A stretch of DNA of 64,000 bases from positions 61,068,605 to 61,132,604 of the forward strand of contig CP137666.1 of the NCBI GenBank assembly GCA_037976565.1. The letters are read 5' to 3'. Origin of the DNA: Mesocentrotus franciscanus (taxonomy: Eukaryota; Echinodermata; Echinoidea; Camarodonta; Strongylocentrotidae). The notes under the pieces were generated by a model, which made no database searches, was not told where the DNA came from, and was given only the letters and a program-made list of their open reading frames with translations. The first letter of the stretch is position 1. Each line of letters opens with the position of its first letter. The translations under genes were made by a program, and so were the position numbers. Shown piece by piece: positions 11,562 through 24,125 of this stretch.

Positions 11562-13640
11562 AATTTTGAAGTTTGAAATTCAGTCACGAAAAGCCTACAG
11601 GCCTACCAAAAGAAAGTATGAATCGCAGATGTCTGTGCTACAGTAGCTCTACAAAAAAGACGTCCTCTAGTCTTCTTTTACGCCAGATAGTAGAAGAAAC
11701 CAGTCGCCTAGAACTGAGCAGACGACAGTATCGATATCACAACTCCTCCTTGATTAATTATCACAAATCAACACATTTGTTAAATTGTTCCGCTGAAAAT
11801 ATTTCCAGTTTTGAAAGTAAGCATAGCAGCTTCATTCGTTGTAGCTTCTGTATTCCATATTTGAATGCTAGTTTAAATATTTTACCATGATCGAATCGGT
11901 GCACTGATAGGAACTGACTTGAAGAAGAAAAAAAAAGAAGAAACAGAAGAAGAAAAAAAAAAAAAAATCAAAATTTGTCAACAGAAACACAAATGTATGA
12001 GCTACGAAATAAGCTGGCTTTCTCCAATCCTCCAATCATGAAAGACCTCACATTTGTTGTGCAGTCTACATCTTCTGTCATCGAGACCAGAAACACAGAA
12101 CGGAATTCAAATTGGCCTAATTCCGACCAGAGCTGACCGATATCCTTAAAAAGTGAATTAATTGGCAAAACTTGTGCGATCAGAGCGATATTCGTGCGTT
12201 GAGTCACGATGTACAATGATCAAACTTTTATTCGAACAGCCCTGAATATTTGTTCTGTCTTCATTGCGTGAAAGAGCAATCGGTACGCGCGCTGAGAAGT
12301 CACCAGAGAGTGAGCGAAGTACGGGAAAGAGGGTAAGAACTTTTAAAACTCCGGAACACGTAGAGAGGCCGTATTGAGGTGATGGGGCTGAAGCGTATAG
12401 CGTGCGCAAACGAATTTTGTGACCGTAGTTCATAATGGTTTAATGTGATAGAAAAACGCTCATGGGGTCGTCGTTTTGGTAACCGTCTATGAGAATCATG
12501 AAAAATCAACTTCATGCCGGGTCGTGAACACAGCTGCTTGATTTTTCCACGATCATGGGGGGTAAATTTAGGGTGGTTTGTTCTTAGCGAATAATGGGTT
12601 TGGTAATAGAATCCACGTTCTACCATTACAGAAGCTAATATTTCTTTATCTAGGGCGAAATCGTTCTATATTTCATTCCTTTGATACGATACGATTCTTT
12701 ATTTGCTTGCAGCGAGATATTCTTTACAAGGGTTTCTTCTTGATTTGAGGTGGTTGTACATTAAATTTTCTCCAATAATTATAACAATGATAATAATAAT
12801 CATAATAATAATAATAATATTTTAAATAATTATAAAAATTATGTTATTTCTTGTTTAACCAGGGTTGCCTCATCAGTAGTAAAACTGTTCTCCTTGAGGG
12901 CCCTGCAATCGCCAAGCTACCATGATAAGGCGCTCTATAGCATGTCCACTCGACCACGACACCTCTAATATGATATCAATTAACTGAACTATCAGACCCA
13001 ATCGTATAATATGGGATGTCACCTTCTTCAAATGATGGCAATGATGCTGATGCATGAAATTTGTTCCATTTTTATCAGTTTCATACCAAACTAGGACCAA
13101 ATCCCAATTTTCAGAATGAAAAATAAACAAAAATCCACGTAAGCAGAAGATGCATTAAAAAACAAAATGTTCACGTTCTTATGTTTTTATTTAAAACCAT
13201 ACAATTTCCCCTTTTATATTTTGTTATCAATAGTCGGATACACTTAATACGGGGAGAAAAAAATGTTGCCCGCCCTAGCAACATATCGTTATGTGACGCG
13301 GTTTTCACCCCCCTTCAGACAATCCAGGTAATCGCGAATCCATGATTCTGGCAAGGACGGCACAAGTCCGAAATTTCTTTGACAATTGTAAAGAAGGAAA
13401 AAGAGAGAGAGAAAAAAAAGAGAGGAAACGTCATCAGCCCATGCTTCTCTTTTTCTTTCTTTCTATCTTCTGCATTCCCCCCTTTTTTTTGGGGGCATGT
13501 CGCCCCCCCTTCCGTGTCCCCTGGAGCTGTCACTATATATACCTGGATCCACCTTTGTCTCACATCGAGTTGCAAAGTGTAAATATTAACATCTCGGGTC
13601 ACACTTTCATCATCGTCTCATCTTATTTAAGAATTCCACA
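11562..13640. other. Sequence upstream of CLCA exon 1
   Basis: Probable 5' flank or untranslated region of CLCA; no clear TATA box or second gene. Short A-rich GAAGAAA tract at 11920-11970, then a minus-strand SINE and some poly-G/C. Confidence 0.45.
12784..12966 (-). repeat. tRNA-derived SINE with (ATT)n tail
   Basis: Minus strand head GAGGTGTCGTGGTCGAGTGG at 12966, short body, then an (ATT)n tail down to 12784. Same head as the copies at 4466 and 38906, with a shorter body. Confidence 0.65.
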
Positions 13641-13658
13641 TGTTTTCTGTATTCTTTA

Positions 13659-14300
13659 TGCCTGGATTACATTTGGCCTACGATTAGTCTACGGAGCCCG
13701 TATCCTGCCCGTATCCCCTTTTCCGTGCGGCCTCCGTGCGGAGGCAGGAGGTGGCCGTGAGATTTTCGTACGGATTCACGGGCTCCGCAGCCTTTACGAT
13801 TTGGTTTCGCGGGAAGTTATACAAATTTGAAAAATCGTAAGCCCGTAGCCGGTAGACATGTCGTAGGTGGCACTGCACAATCCCCGTATGGGCAACGCGC
13901 GGAGGCTCACGCTGATCGTGCAGCAAACGCACGATTTTTTTCGGTGAACATGGAGGCAAAAAACGCTCAAAAACAGCACGGCGGCTGCACGGTCACAACG
14001 CCTTCTCCGCGCAACCTCTGCACGGAAGCTGAACGGGCTCCGTACGATTTCCGTGCGGAGGCTGCGGAGACTGCACGGCTACTGCACTGAAATTGCACGA
14101 TTTCCGTACAATCTCCGAGCAGCCTATGCACGGATTTGCCGCGGCCTGCCCCAGGGGCCAATACAAGAAATGGCACGATGCTCGTAGATAATGTAAACAC
14201 AAACATCGTAGCCCGTAGCCTCCTACGATGCCCCCAAAATCGCACGAAAAATCGTAGACCAATTTATCGTACGGCGCCCGGGGCAAATGTAATCCAGGCA
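13659..14300. mobile_element. PIF/Harbinger-like MITE
   Basis: A 642 bp element with 17-bp terminal inverted repeats TGCCTGGATTACATTTG and a 3-bp target duplication TTA (13656-13658 and 14301-14303). The interior is GC- and CpG-rich with repeated CCGTGCGGAGGC and CGTAGCCCGTAGCC motifs. It codes for no transposase. TSD length and sequence fit PIF/Harbinger by inference. Confidence 0.8.
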
Positions 14301-15484
14301 TTAAGATATCTCTAACGACTAAGATGACCTTTTGGTGAATATTTTGTACAAGCTGAGCTAGAGCAATCAAAAAATGTTACTTTTGAAGCAGAGTAAAGGT
14401 CGATAATTATGTTCCAGGCAAACTTTGAGCTATGGTGACGATGAGAAGCAAAGAATCGTAACAAAGCGCGCCAAAATGATGATAATTGAAAATGACAACA
14501 CAACGTAATCAACAAACCTTGAGCCATCAAAAGCTCCAGACGTGCAGTGACTCAGCGATGATTAAATCCCACTTTATTGGAAGAAAGTGACATGGCCGAT
14601 ATTTGTTATTGTCTTATCCACAGTATTATGAAGAAAACTTGGCAAGATTTAAAAGTTTTTGCTTATTTTACGTAATGATTTCGCAATCAATATGTAAAAT
14701 GTACCTTCGACATTTTTATTTAATGTGTGTATTTAGAACTAAGAGCAAAAGTAGCGTCCTTTCCAATGGGTACAAAGGGCTTTTTGTGTTTAATATGTGA
14801 TATCACTCGGAGAGGATATAACGCCGTCGGTCCCCTAGTTGCCAACTATACAAGCACATGCTTTCTTGGCGGTTAGGTAAAACTAACCAAACCAATCAAA
14901 TTCATATTTGTGTAAAAGACTATTCACATTGATTCCAGTGAAGCGTTAGGCCTAATAACAGAAGTGTTAACCGGCCCTGAAAGTCTCAGCATGGTCAAGA
15001 TGGTAGGCACATGTTCATATTTCTAACGAATAAATTCTAGCCAGCATGAGTTAACAAATATAATATGAGTAACGTTGCCAATAATGTAAATTAATACACT
15101 GGGACTTGCACGTTCAAATTGGCACCGTTGTGTATCAAGTGACAGTTAAGGACACACAGTAACCGGTAGATTAATTATAAAGTAACACCAACGGGGTGTG
15201 AGGCTTCTGTGAAACTGTAAACTGTTTCCACCGCGATTAATGACCGAAATTGGATGCTTGAATTTGAGAATAAGATTTTTTTTTTGGTAAAGTGGTTGAT
15301 CTTCTGGTCAGGAGCTCATGAACAGCACATCAAATCACTTGTCATTATTGGGATCTATGACATACCAATTCAGAATCGGTTTTCAACAACACTGTTTGTA
15401 CTGTATATATAGCTTAATTTGAAAGATAAGCAGATAAGCTTTCTGAGGGCAAAATATCACAGATAATGCCAGATGCGAAGCAGA

Positions 15485-16024
15485 AATAAAGAGAAGAATA
15501 GAAATTGCCCGGAATACATTTCTGGCAATGAAAGACTTATTCACAGATAGAAAGGTGAAATTTGCGCTTAGGTTAAGACTAGTAAACTGTTATGTATGGT
15601 CTGTCCTACTGTATGGAGCAGAAACATGGACAATAAGCAAGGCCATGGAAAATAGAATAACATCTTTTGAAATGTGGATTTACAGAAGAATGATGAAAAT
15701 ATCCTGGAAACGAATGAAAACCAACAAAGAGATATAGCACATGGCAGGGCGTAAACAAAATGCACTGGTAGGATTAGTTAAGGAGAGAAAAGTTAAATAC
15801 TTTGGTCATGTTAAAAGGCACCAAAGCCTCATAAAGGATGTGTTGGAGGGAAGAGTGGAAGGAACTAGGCCGAGAGGGAGACCCAGAATCAACTGGGAAG
15901 AGAATGTCAAGAACTGGAGTGGACTAAAACTGCAAGAGTGCACCAGAATGGCAGAAGATGAGAGAGAAATGGAGAGATGTTGCAATCAACCTCCGAACCG
16001 GGAGAAGATACTTAGATAGATAGA
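15485..16024 (+). mobile_element. Non-LTR retrotransposon 3' fragment (RTE/Jockey-like reverse transcriptase C-terminus)
   Basis: A frame-broken coding relic: RRIEIARNTFLAMKDLFTDR, then RLVNCYVWSVLLYGAETWTI and MWIYRRMMKISWKRMKTNKE, a stop at 15735, then KYFGHVKRH and GRPRINWEENVKNWSG in another frame. This is the typical C-terminal part of LINE endonuclease-reverse transcriptases ('LLYGAETWT', 'FGHV.R', 'GR.R..W'). It ends in a short GATA repeat. The catalytic domain is absent (5' truncated). Confidence 0.85.
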
Positions 16025-16727
16025 TGGAAATATTCGATATACATTTCAGAACTACTAGAAAGATTTATATTATTAGGAAATATTGTGTCTAATTTATTGT
16101 AAGAAATAGTCACGCTTCATTAGAAAACTTCACAGTTTCTGTTAGTCGATCAGTGAGGAAATAATCCCCTTTTACCCATTTTTAATAATTAGTACAAATG
16201 TTAACTTCAGGTGATGAAAAAAGTCATGCAGGCCTTAAAGAAGAAAAGATAAACCACGGATTTTTGTTTTTTGTATGCCCCCAACTCATTGCTAAATTAG
16301 GGCCCCCAAATAAGACCAACAGAGAGTGAATGAGCAACATAATAAACGGTCAACCACGTAGGGCCAGGTATGATGAGTGTGAACCTGTTTGTTAGCTTTT
16401 CAAAGTTTGCCCTATAATATCACCCAGTATGACATTAATTTTCCCTTACCGACCTCAAGACTTTGTATCCAGAGGAGGCCGCACTTGAGTCATATTCTGT
16501 AATATATCGCAGCGTGGTATCATTATCTTGTCTGTATATATCCTTCACGAATGTGACGCATTTTCTTCGGGGTTTTGTTAGCTCAAAGTCACGGGTTAAA
16601 AACAGTGTGGGAGTATTCAATATCGAACTTCAAAACACAGGTGTTTCATGCAGTGAACATAAACGAAGATGAATTTAAAGACAACCAAACAAAAAAATCG
16701 TTGCATTTTCTTCTACTCGTTTGCTCG

Positions 16728-16862
16728 TTTTTGTTTTTTGTTTGTTTTGTTTGTTTTGTTTTTGTTTTTGTTTTTGTTTTTGTTTTTGTTTTTGTTTAGT
16801 TTTTTGTTTGTTTTTGTTTTTGTATTTGTATTTTTTTTGTATTTTTTTTTTTTTTTTGGTCT
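16728..16862. repeat. (TTTTTG)n hexanucleotide repeat
   Basis: About 130 bases of T-rich repeat, with a near-perfect TTTTTG core around 16757-16795. Gives Phe/Val or Lys/Gln open frames that are artefacts. Confidence 0.9.
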
Positions 16863-16980
16863 TTGTTTTCATTTTGTTTTGATTTTTTAATAACCCGGAC
16901 CCTAATGATGAAAGCTTCATGAAAAAAAAACGCAGTTGTATTTATTCGTATTTGTATTTAAATGATTAAAAATACAAAGT

Positions 16981-16982
<2 letters not shown>

Positions 16983-17014
<32 letters not shown>
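16983..17014. repeat. (GA)n microsatellite
   Basis: Near-uninterrupted GA run. Confidence 0.95.
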
Positions 17015-17018
<4 letters not shown>

Positions 17019-20000
17019 AGGGGTTGGGGGAGTGTGGAAAGAGTTGGACTGAAAGGGTAGGAATAATATTTTCACGCACATAAAACTAATAAGGTAATAG
17101 TTGTAAATTATCAACAAATACGTTATCATGTTTATACCTTTAATGCAAAGTATAAACAAAAGTTACATGTCTACATGTTATATCAAAATTAAATGGTTCG
17201 ATATCTATTCACACCAACTCAATGTTGTTACCAGAAACCTCGTTAGTATTTGAGCATTAATTCCCAAACTTTCACACCATAGTGTTGATGATATCTACAT
17301 TGATTAAATATTAAAAATAGCATCATGGCTTGCGTTACTGCAATTCAATTACAGGCAAAAACAAAACAAGCAAATCAGAACTATTAACAGCGAAACATTT
17401 TGATTGCCACAAAGCTTTGCACGCATGTCAGAAAATTATCAGGTTTCTTAATAAACCTGATATTTTAAATAAAACATTGAAGCGAAGTGAAAATAATCAT
17501 TTCCTTCGTGAGAGTATCCGATTAAGGGCATTCTTCTGCAGCATAGAAGTAAACACCCTTCTTGGTTACTTTTCTCTTTGCTCTTTAAAATGACGTGCCA
17601 GGTCAAGATTGATCAAACTATTTTAGTTCCACAAACATATAAATTTGATACAATTACGTTAGGGCTTTATATTTTCTCCCCCATGGCAGCAGGTCAAACT
17701 CTTTTTCTTTCTTTTTCTTCTTTTGTCTCTCCTATATTCTGTCTCTCCCTCTGTCTGTCTCTCTCCACCCAGGGGCGTTGTTAGAGAGGATATGAGCCCC
17801 AATGGAAAACTTCCATCTGCAAATTGTTTTTTTATTTGTTATTATTTTTAAATAGAATTGTCGTTAAATCGCAATAAAATTATGATTAATTTCTATAGTT
17901 TTTTTTTATAATTCCTGCAGGACAAAATGGAATCTCTGCATGCTTATTTAAAAATCTGACGCCCAGTTATTGCCTTTGTTGGCAACTTTTAATTTTTTTT
18001 TTCTTCTTGCTAGAACATGTACAGCTTAATCATTTGCAAATTTAGTGGGGGATCACCCACTAAAAATGCCTGCCCTCTCTCTCTCTCTCTCTCTCTAACC
18101 CATTCTCCCATCCTCCCATCCTCCCTCCCATCTTTACTCCACCCTCCTCAACTCTCTCCCTCCCTCTGTGAAATTCTCACTGATTCATCTGTCCCGCTGT
18201 CCCACAACATGATATATTTTTCAAGATCATGGCTGAGAGTCTTTGTCATATTCATTTCCCCGTTTATCTAGACATTTCAAGTATCTCATTTGCCTCCATT
18301 CATCATCTATCTTTCTGCATAATTATTTACACGGAAATGCAAGATAACCCATGCAATTCACAAAGTGAAATCTGAAACCACTTCAACATACTTTTATGAG
18401 TATATCTGATATCTCAATAAATAAAATTTATCTTCAACTTCTTAACTACGGCACGTTTCTTTTTTCTCTTAGGGGTTGAACTTTAGGTTGCCGTACACAA
18501 ATTGGGATGGGTGGTGCAGGTGGGGAGGGGGGGGGGGGGAAGCAAACAACTTCCGACCAGAGAAAGGAAATGGGTGTATAGGGGGGCATTGTCAAAATGT
18601 AATGTTGTAGAGCTGTGGTCGTACAGGGGACGCGGGGCACGTGCCCCCATGGGGTTGGCTGAGAAATGTATAAAGAAGGCAACAAAGGGAACAAGAGAAT
18701 AACAAGAGAAGAGTGGTAAATGGGAAATGAAAAGAAGATGAACTACACCCTCCCCCTTATCAATGGCCTTGTTAATTTGCAATTCATCCACAGATTAAGA
18801 CTGCTGCCCACCCCCCACCCCCGTATGGTGTCGGTGTCGGTGTCCCCTCAATGTCTGGACCCATGCTACGCCAATGGTGGTAAGGGGTTCTCTATTTCCC
18901 TACCTACATGACTTTTTGTGTATGATCGGTCTTATACAATCTATAAGACATAAGATGTAGGTCTTCATCCGATAAATGAGACACTTTTAGACGAACCAGT
19001 CCTTTGATTAGGATTAGGGTTGGTGAAATATTTTGGGAATATTAGGTTTTTATTGGACCAATGGACCCACCTCCCATAGCACTCACTCAACATACAAAAA
19101 TCTTCCGTTTTCCACGAACAGGATTCTTGAAGGGGGTAACGACAAGATCGGCATTTTGACAATGACACCGCCTTGACCTCGCGCATCATATAACATGATG
19201 TATGCATGGGTAGGAGAGATCAGTTAGTACAGCGATCAGTTTTCGAGAAAATACACCCCCGCTTGGTATTTCCTTTGAAAAATAAACGTTTTAAAACGAA
19301 AATACCCCAATCTAAAAAGTACAAAACCAAAAGAAGAGTAAGGTATGCTAAATGAATGAAAAATATAAACAACTCTTATAAATGGAATGAGCTTGACATA
19401 TTTGCTGACGTCATTGTAACTGTCTTTGGAATATGACTTGGTGGCCGGTTTTCGGGTCGACACCGCAGAGATTACCAAGAATAGAAATGTCAGAATAATT
19501 CACAATTCAATATCCTGGAGGTTAAAACGTTTGAAATGTGAAAAATATACTAAAATGGAATCATCTCGACAGGAAATACAATTGATTATGATAAATCACT
19601 ATTGTCAACACCGCTGGTTCATGGAATAAATTTAGACTTGCTAACGTCACCATCATGGTAATGTTTAGTCATTATGAATGGTGCATTAAAACAACTCAGT
19701 TTGTGTAGGCTGATGTAGGCTGATGTGTGACAGATTGTGATTATAATCATTGAATGATCTGGAATTCAAAAAAGGAAGAAAAAGATGGAATTATTCAATA
19801 AAATTTTGCAATGCAATTTAATCTGTGATAATGAGCAAATGTATGAGCAGTGCAGTGCTGTCACAAAACAGGTGAAAGGGATTGCCAATAGAGGTCGATA
19901 TGCATCCATAGTTTGACCTATTACCCAAAACATATTTGACAGAAAGTTTCACACCGTGAGAACACCCTGGGAATGGATTGGGATGGGGGAGGCAAGGGGC

Positions 20001-21586
20001 GTCGCTATTGGGGGCATTTTGTTTGGTCAGTGTTCGAAATGTTTTTGTTAATTCTAAAATCTGGAAGCCATTGTCTTTTTATTTTGCATTTGTTTCCTGT
20101 AGGCAATTTGTCGGCGAATTTGATGCGACAGCCCCTCTTTTTTTCACAATGGTTTTGAGAAGCCCTTGTTAGAAGGTGGGAGAGGATAAAGAGGCCCATG
20201 AACATAAATGTATTTTGGTCTCGAATGAGAGTATTCAAAGTCCTTTGGTCGCATTTAAAAATATGAAAAACTACAATTCGTTTCAAATTCTTTTAAATTC
20301 TTGTTTGTATCTCCTATTTATTTATCATCATTTTTGTTAGAATGTTTTCGTATCAATAGTCGTTCAGTCTGAAGGAAATGCCTTTCTCATTCTTGTAACA
20401 ATGTAGTTTTCTTAAAATTAAATGATTTTGTGCGTGAAACCTCACCCTCGCCCACATAATTTATAAACATTATAAGCAGATGTATATATTCACTGTTACG
20501 AGCACATTAACCCCAATATATCTGTGTATATTTAGGGACGTCGACCTGAACATAAAACCTAGGCAAGGAACCCCATATCCAACTTGAAATTCAATAATAT
20601 CAACCAAATGGCACCCACCCCTATTGTATGTCCCGACAGGGTAAGATTCAAATCATTAAAAGAAATTTATACTGAAATAAGATAAGAGAGAATGTACACT
20701 GAATCTATAAACTGACCAAAAGGCATTGACTGAGATCATGCAGGGAACACTGATTAACCACAAATTAATCTAACCGCAATTTAACCGTGTTGAATCAACC
20801 ACAAATAGGGGCAGGTTATGTATCCCCACTCTATATTGCTCTCATACATTTCGGTCATCTTTTAATAGCATGTATACAATATCACAATATGATAAAGACA
20901 TTATGACTCTCTGTCTGTTTGATGAAGGCACCTTATTGATATCAGTTATTGATAGTACCGCAGCTTCCTCGCGACTTACTACAAACATTAATAATAATAA
21001 ATACAAAAACACAAACAAGCAAACAAACAAACAACAACACCAAAAACAACAACAACAGCAACAGCAAGAATATAAGTCACATTACGTTTCTTTGCATAAA
21101 AATGAGATCAAACGAAATTCCGACAATAAAACCCAATTCTTATTAAAAGTTTTAATTTTGGAGTTTAATCGATACAGTATATTACACGAGGCCTTATTAT
21201 TTTCAACCCCTTACTACTTACTTACGTTTTTATTTTGCTATTATTGGTTAAAATCATCATATATTAAAATTTAATATTGTTCATTGTTATCGTGTACATC
21301 GGAGTGTTTACAGAGTTTCGTGTTCATTGAAATGAGAGGAGAAGAGGGAAGAGAGAGAGAGAGAGAAAAAAAGGGGGGTATATATACCACTATACTACAC
21401 AGCATCGGTGTCTTGTAACTCTTGTGATACTTTTCCCCATTTGTCGTCAGCTTTCAGTTTTAAAGAATTTCCTGTGGTTCTCTACAATGGCAGATGCTAT
21501 GGCAACGTCATCTGTATTTTGTTTAACCTGTTGTCTGGCTAGCACATGTATATCGGTATACAGGGTTGTTTACTGTTATGAGGTGA

Positions 21587-21587
<1 letters not shown>

Positions 21588-21621
<34 letters not shown>

Positions 21622-21690
21622 GGGAGAGAGAGAGAGAGAGAGAGAGGGAAGATGGAGAGAGAAAAAAAGAGATAGAGAGAGAGAGAATAA
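21588..21690. repeat. (GA)n-rich microsatellite
   Basis: About 100 bases of GAGA with GGG and AAA interruptions. Confidence 0.93.
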
Positions 21691-23278
21691 GAGAGTTTGA
21701 TAGGGAATCTCATTTCAATTTGATAAATAGGAAATATAATTTTTGCTTTAATACTATATAATATAGCAAATATTGTCTTACAATAAACATAGTGGTTTCG
21801 CTTTATAATTGATTTTGCCAGACTTGGCAGGCAGTGGAGAAAAATAACACAGAAATAGAACGGATTTAAACAAAACAAAACAAAGCGACATAAAAACAAA
21901 TTCGTCAAACGATATGCAAGTCACATGGCAAACTTTCACTCATTTTCTATATTTATGAGTAATCAAAGTGCTTTTGGCTCTTGACGAATTGACCAAAAAT
22001 ATCGTTTAGACAACATCCATAACATAAAGAAAACCGCTATCAGCGGACAGCCATGAAGACTTGCATCCTTCGTTTCTTTAATTTATCTGCGATAGAAATA
22101 CGTATTTTAAATCCCTTTGTGCACCTTCTCTGCCAGCCTAGGCAAGTAGAAATTATAATGCAGGTACCAACCTTGTCTGTCGTGCGTAATAGAGTGTCTG
22201 CACATTGAGACTATACTTATGCAGACTGCCCTGGATACTACACCATAGCCTATTATGTACTTATTTAAGCTGTTGTTGTTGTTGTTGTTGTTTTTGTTTT
22301 ATTGGCGTGTTTCATTCAATTATGAATATTTACGCCTGCTGCTCCTGACAGAGCTAGGCTCGGCTCAGGGCTTTAGGAATTATAGATAAGTGCCAAATTA
22401 GAGTCTGTGCCGGCAGACTACGAAGATACTAGGCAAGCTTGCCTTGTATCTTCTTGGCCAATGTGGGAGTGTTGTACGTCATTTCTTTATGAAATCTTTT
22501 ACCAACATGCACCTTTTTCTCTCTATTTCTGTCACCTGAATTCATCATAAGTTCGATCACATTACTAAACCGCTACATTATGACTCAGGTGCGTGCTGCA
22601 ACGTTGGGGGAATCCAACACTCAAATCGCAACATTTTAACCGATTGTCTTTCGGCTTGAGGGTTCCAAATTAGTCCCAAAAATACACGTGATCGTTGTCT
22701 TTGGTCTCCTATTTCTTAAAGACTAATTCATGCAGTTCTGTCAACTTAAAGCGAAAACAAAGAAATGTATAGGCGTAGTCAAATATTTTAGGACAGAAAT
22801 TTTGCAGAAACGGCAGAAAATGAGTAAGTGTTTGTCATAATGAAAATCTTTATTAAGATATGAACAACATGGCAAGGATAAATTTGCAGGTTGTGAAATT
22901 GGTGAAAGGGGGAGTGTCCCTCCAATATTACGAAAGAAAAATCGATTCCTCTTGTAATGATCAGAATCTGACCATGGAGATATGATTGAATATCATCTTC
23001 ATATTTGTTTCCATATTCTGCCATTACACGATTTGAAAGGGAAAACAGATAGTTTCTTGATTTAATAAATAATTCATTAAGTACAAGGGAACAATCAGCT
23101 ATGAACTGCGTTTACAAGCCTTTTGATTTGATTATACATTATGGCATGGATATCATTTTAGCAGAACAGATTCTAGGGTATAGTTAAAATATTCCGTGAA
23201 CATATCAACTTCTTGTAAAGCGCTTACAGACATCGTGGATGGGTCAAACGCTATTATATTCATGATATAAATCCAGAA

Positions 23279-23279
23279 T

Positions 23280-23312
<33 letters not shown>
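23279..23312. repeat. (ATC)n microsatellite
   Basis: Trinucleotide run of about ten units. Confidence 0.95.
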
Positions 23313-23313
<1 letters not shown>

Positions 23314-23689
23314 CTATACACGTAGATCACTACGTAAAAGTCAAATTTATTAATCGATGAAATAACTTAGTGTAAGTTAATCAAAGTGAGATGCATATTT
23401 TACTACATGAATACCCACTTAAAGTCTACATCAATGATGCAGTCGCTCTTTATCAATCCATGTACATCTATATCCTTGAGGGAATAGAGGACAGATGAAG
23501 ATTAAATCATAAAGGAAGCAAAAAGGTGAAGTCATTTGACTAAGGATTCTATCTTTAGGTTAAGGATGAGGGATTGTAAAGGGAAGATGGAGGTTATCGC
23601 CCCGCTTTCGGATTGAGAACTCATGGATAGACGAGAATGTCCCTTCAGAGGAAGACAGAGCCCCCTGGATCGCCCAAAGAAAATGAGGT

Positions 23690-24125
23690 AACGTGGAGAA
23701 GGGTAAGGGGATGGGGAAAGGGAAGAAAGATGAGAAGGTGAAAAAGATAAAGGTAGGAAGGGGGAGAAGGAAGAAGTGGAAAGGGGGAGAAAGAGAGAAA
23801 AATGGTTCAAAGTAAAGAGAAAGGCTGATGAAGAATTGAGAGAAAGGGCGGGAATAGGATAGAGTGGAAAAAGTAGGGAAGGGCATGGAACAGGGAAGAA
23901 AGAGGGAAAAGAGGCAGAGAAAGGAAATAAAGGAGGAAAGGGGGATAAGGAGGGGGTATAGTGGGAGAAATGGGAGAAAAGGGAGGAAAGGGGGATAAAG
24001 GGAAAAAAATCGAGAAATGGGGAAGAAGTGGAGAAATGTCACAGAGTGGAAACGAAAAGTGAAAATTGGCAAAGGAAAGGGGAAAAGAGGCGATAAGGGG
24101 GGTAGACAGAGGGAAAGACAGAAGT
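23690..24125. repeat. Long polypurine tract
   Basis: About 430 bases almost entirely A and G on the plus strand (motifs GGAGAAAG, GGGAAAAG). The 198-codon open frame on the opposite strand is Phe/Pro/Ser/Leu low complexity caused by this bias. Confidence 0.88.

Larger units (their letters stand above)
16025..23530. other. Gene-poor region with simple repeats
   Basis: No exon or element recognised beyond simple repeats at 16730-16860, 16983-17014, 17695-17765, 18070-18170, 21590-21690, 22268-22300 and 23279-23312. G-rich phrases such as GGGGCACGTGCCCCC near 18630 resemble hAT-like element ends but no partner end was found. Short open frames here look random. Confidence 0.5.

Noticed and set aside
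11573..11890. 105-codon plus-strand open frame upstream of CLCA
   Set aside because: No homology seen, overlaps the probable CLCA 5' flank on the opposite strand; likely chance.
13684..14370. Overlapping frames in the 14 kb region resembling basic proteins
   Set aside because: They lie in the GC-rich Harbinger-like MITE and are open by composition only.
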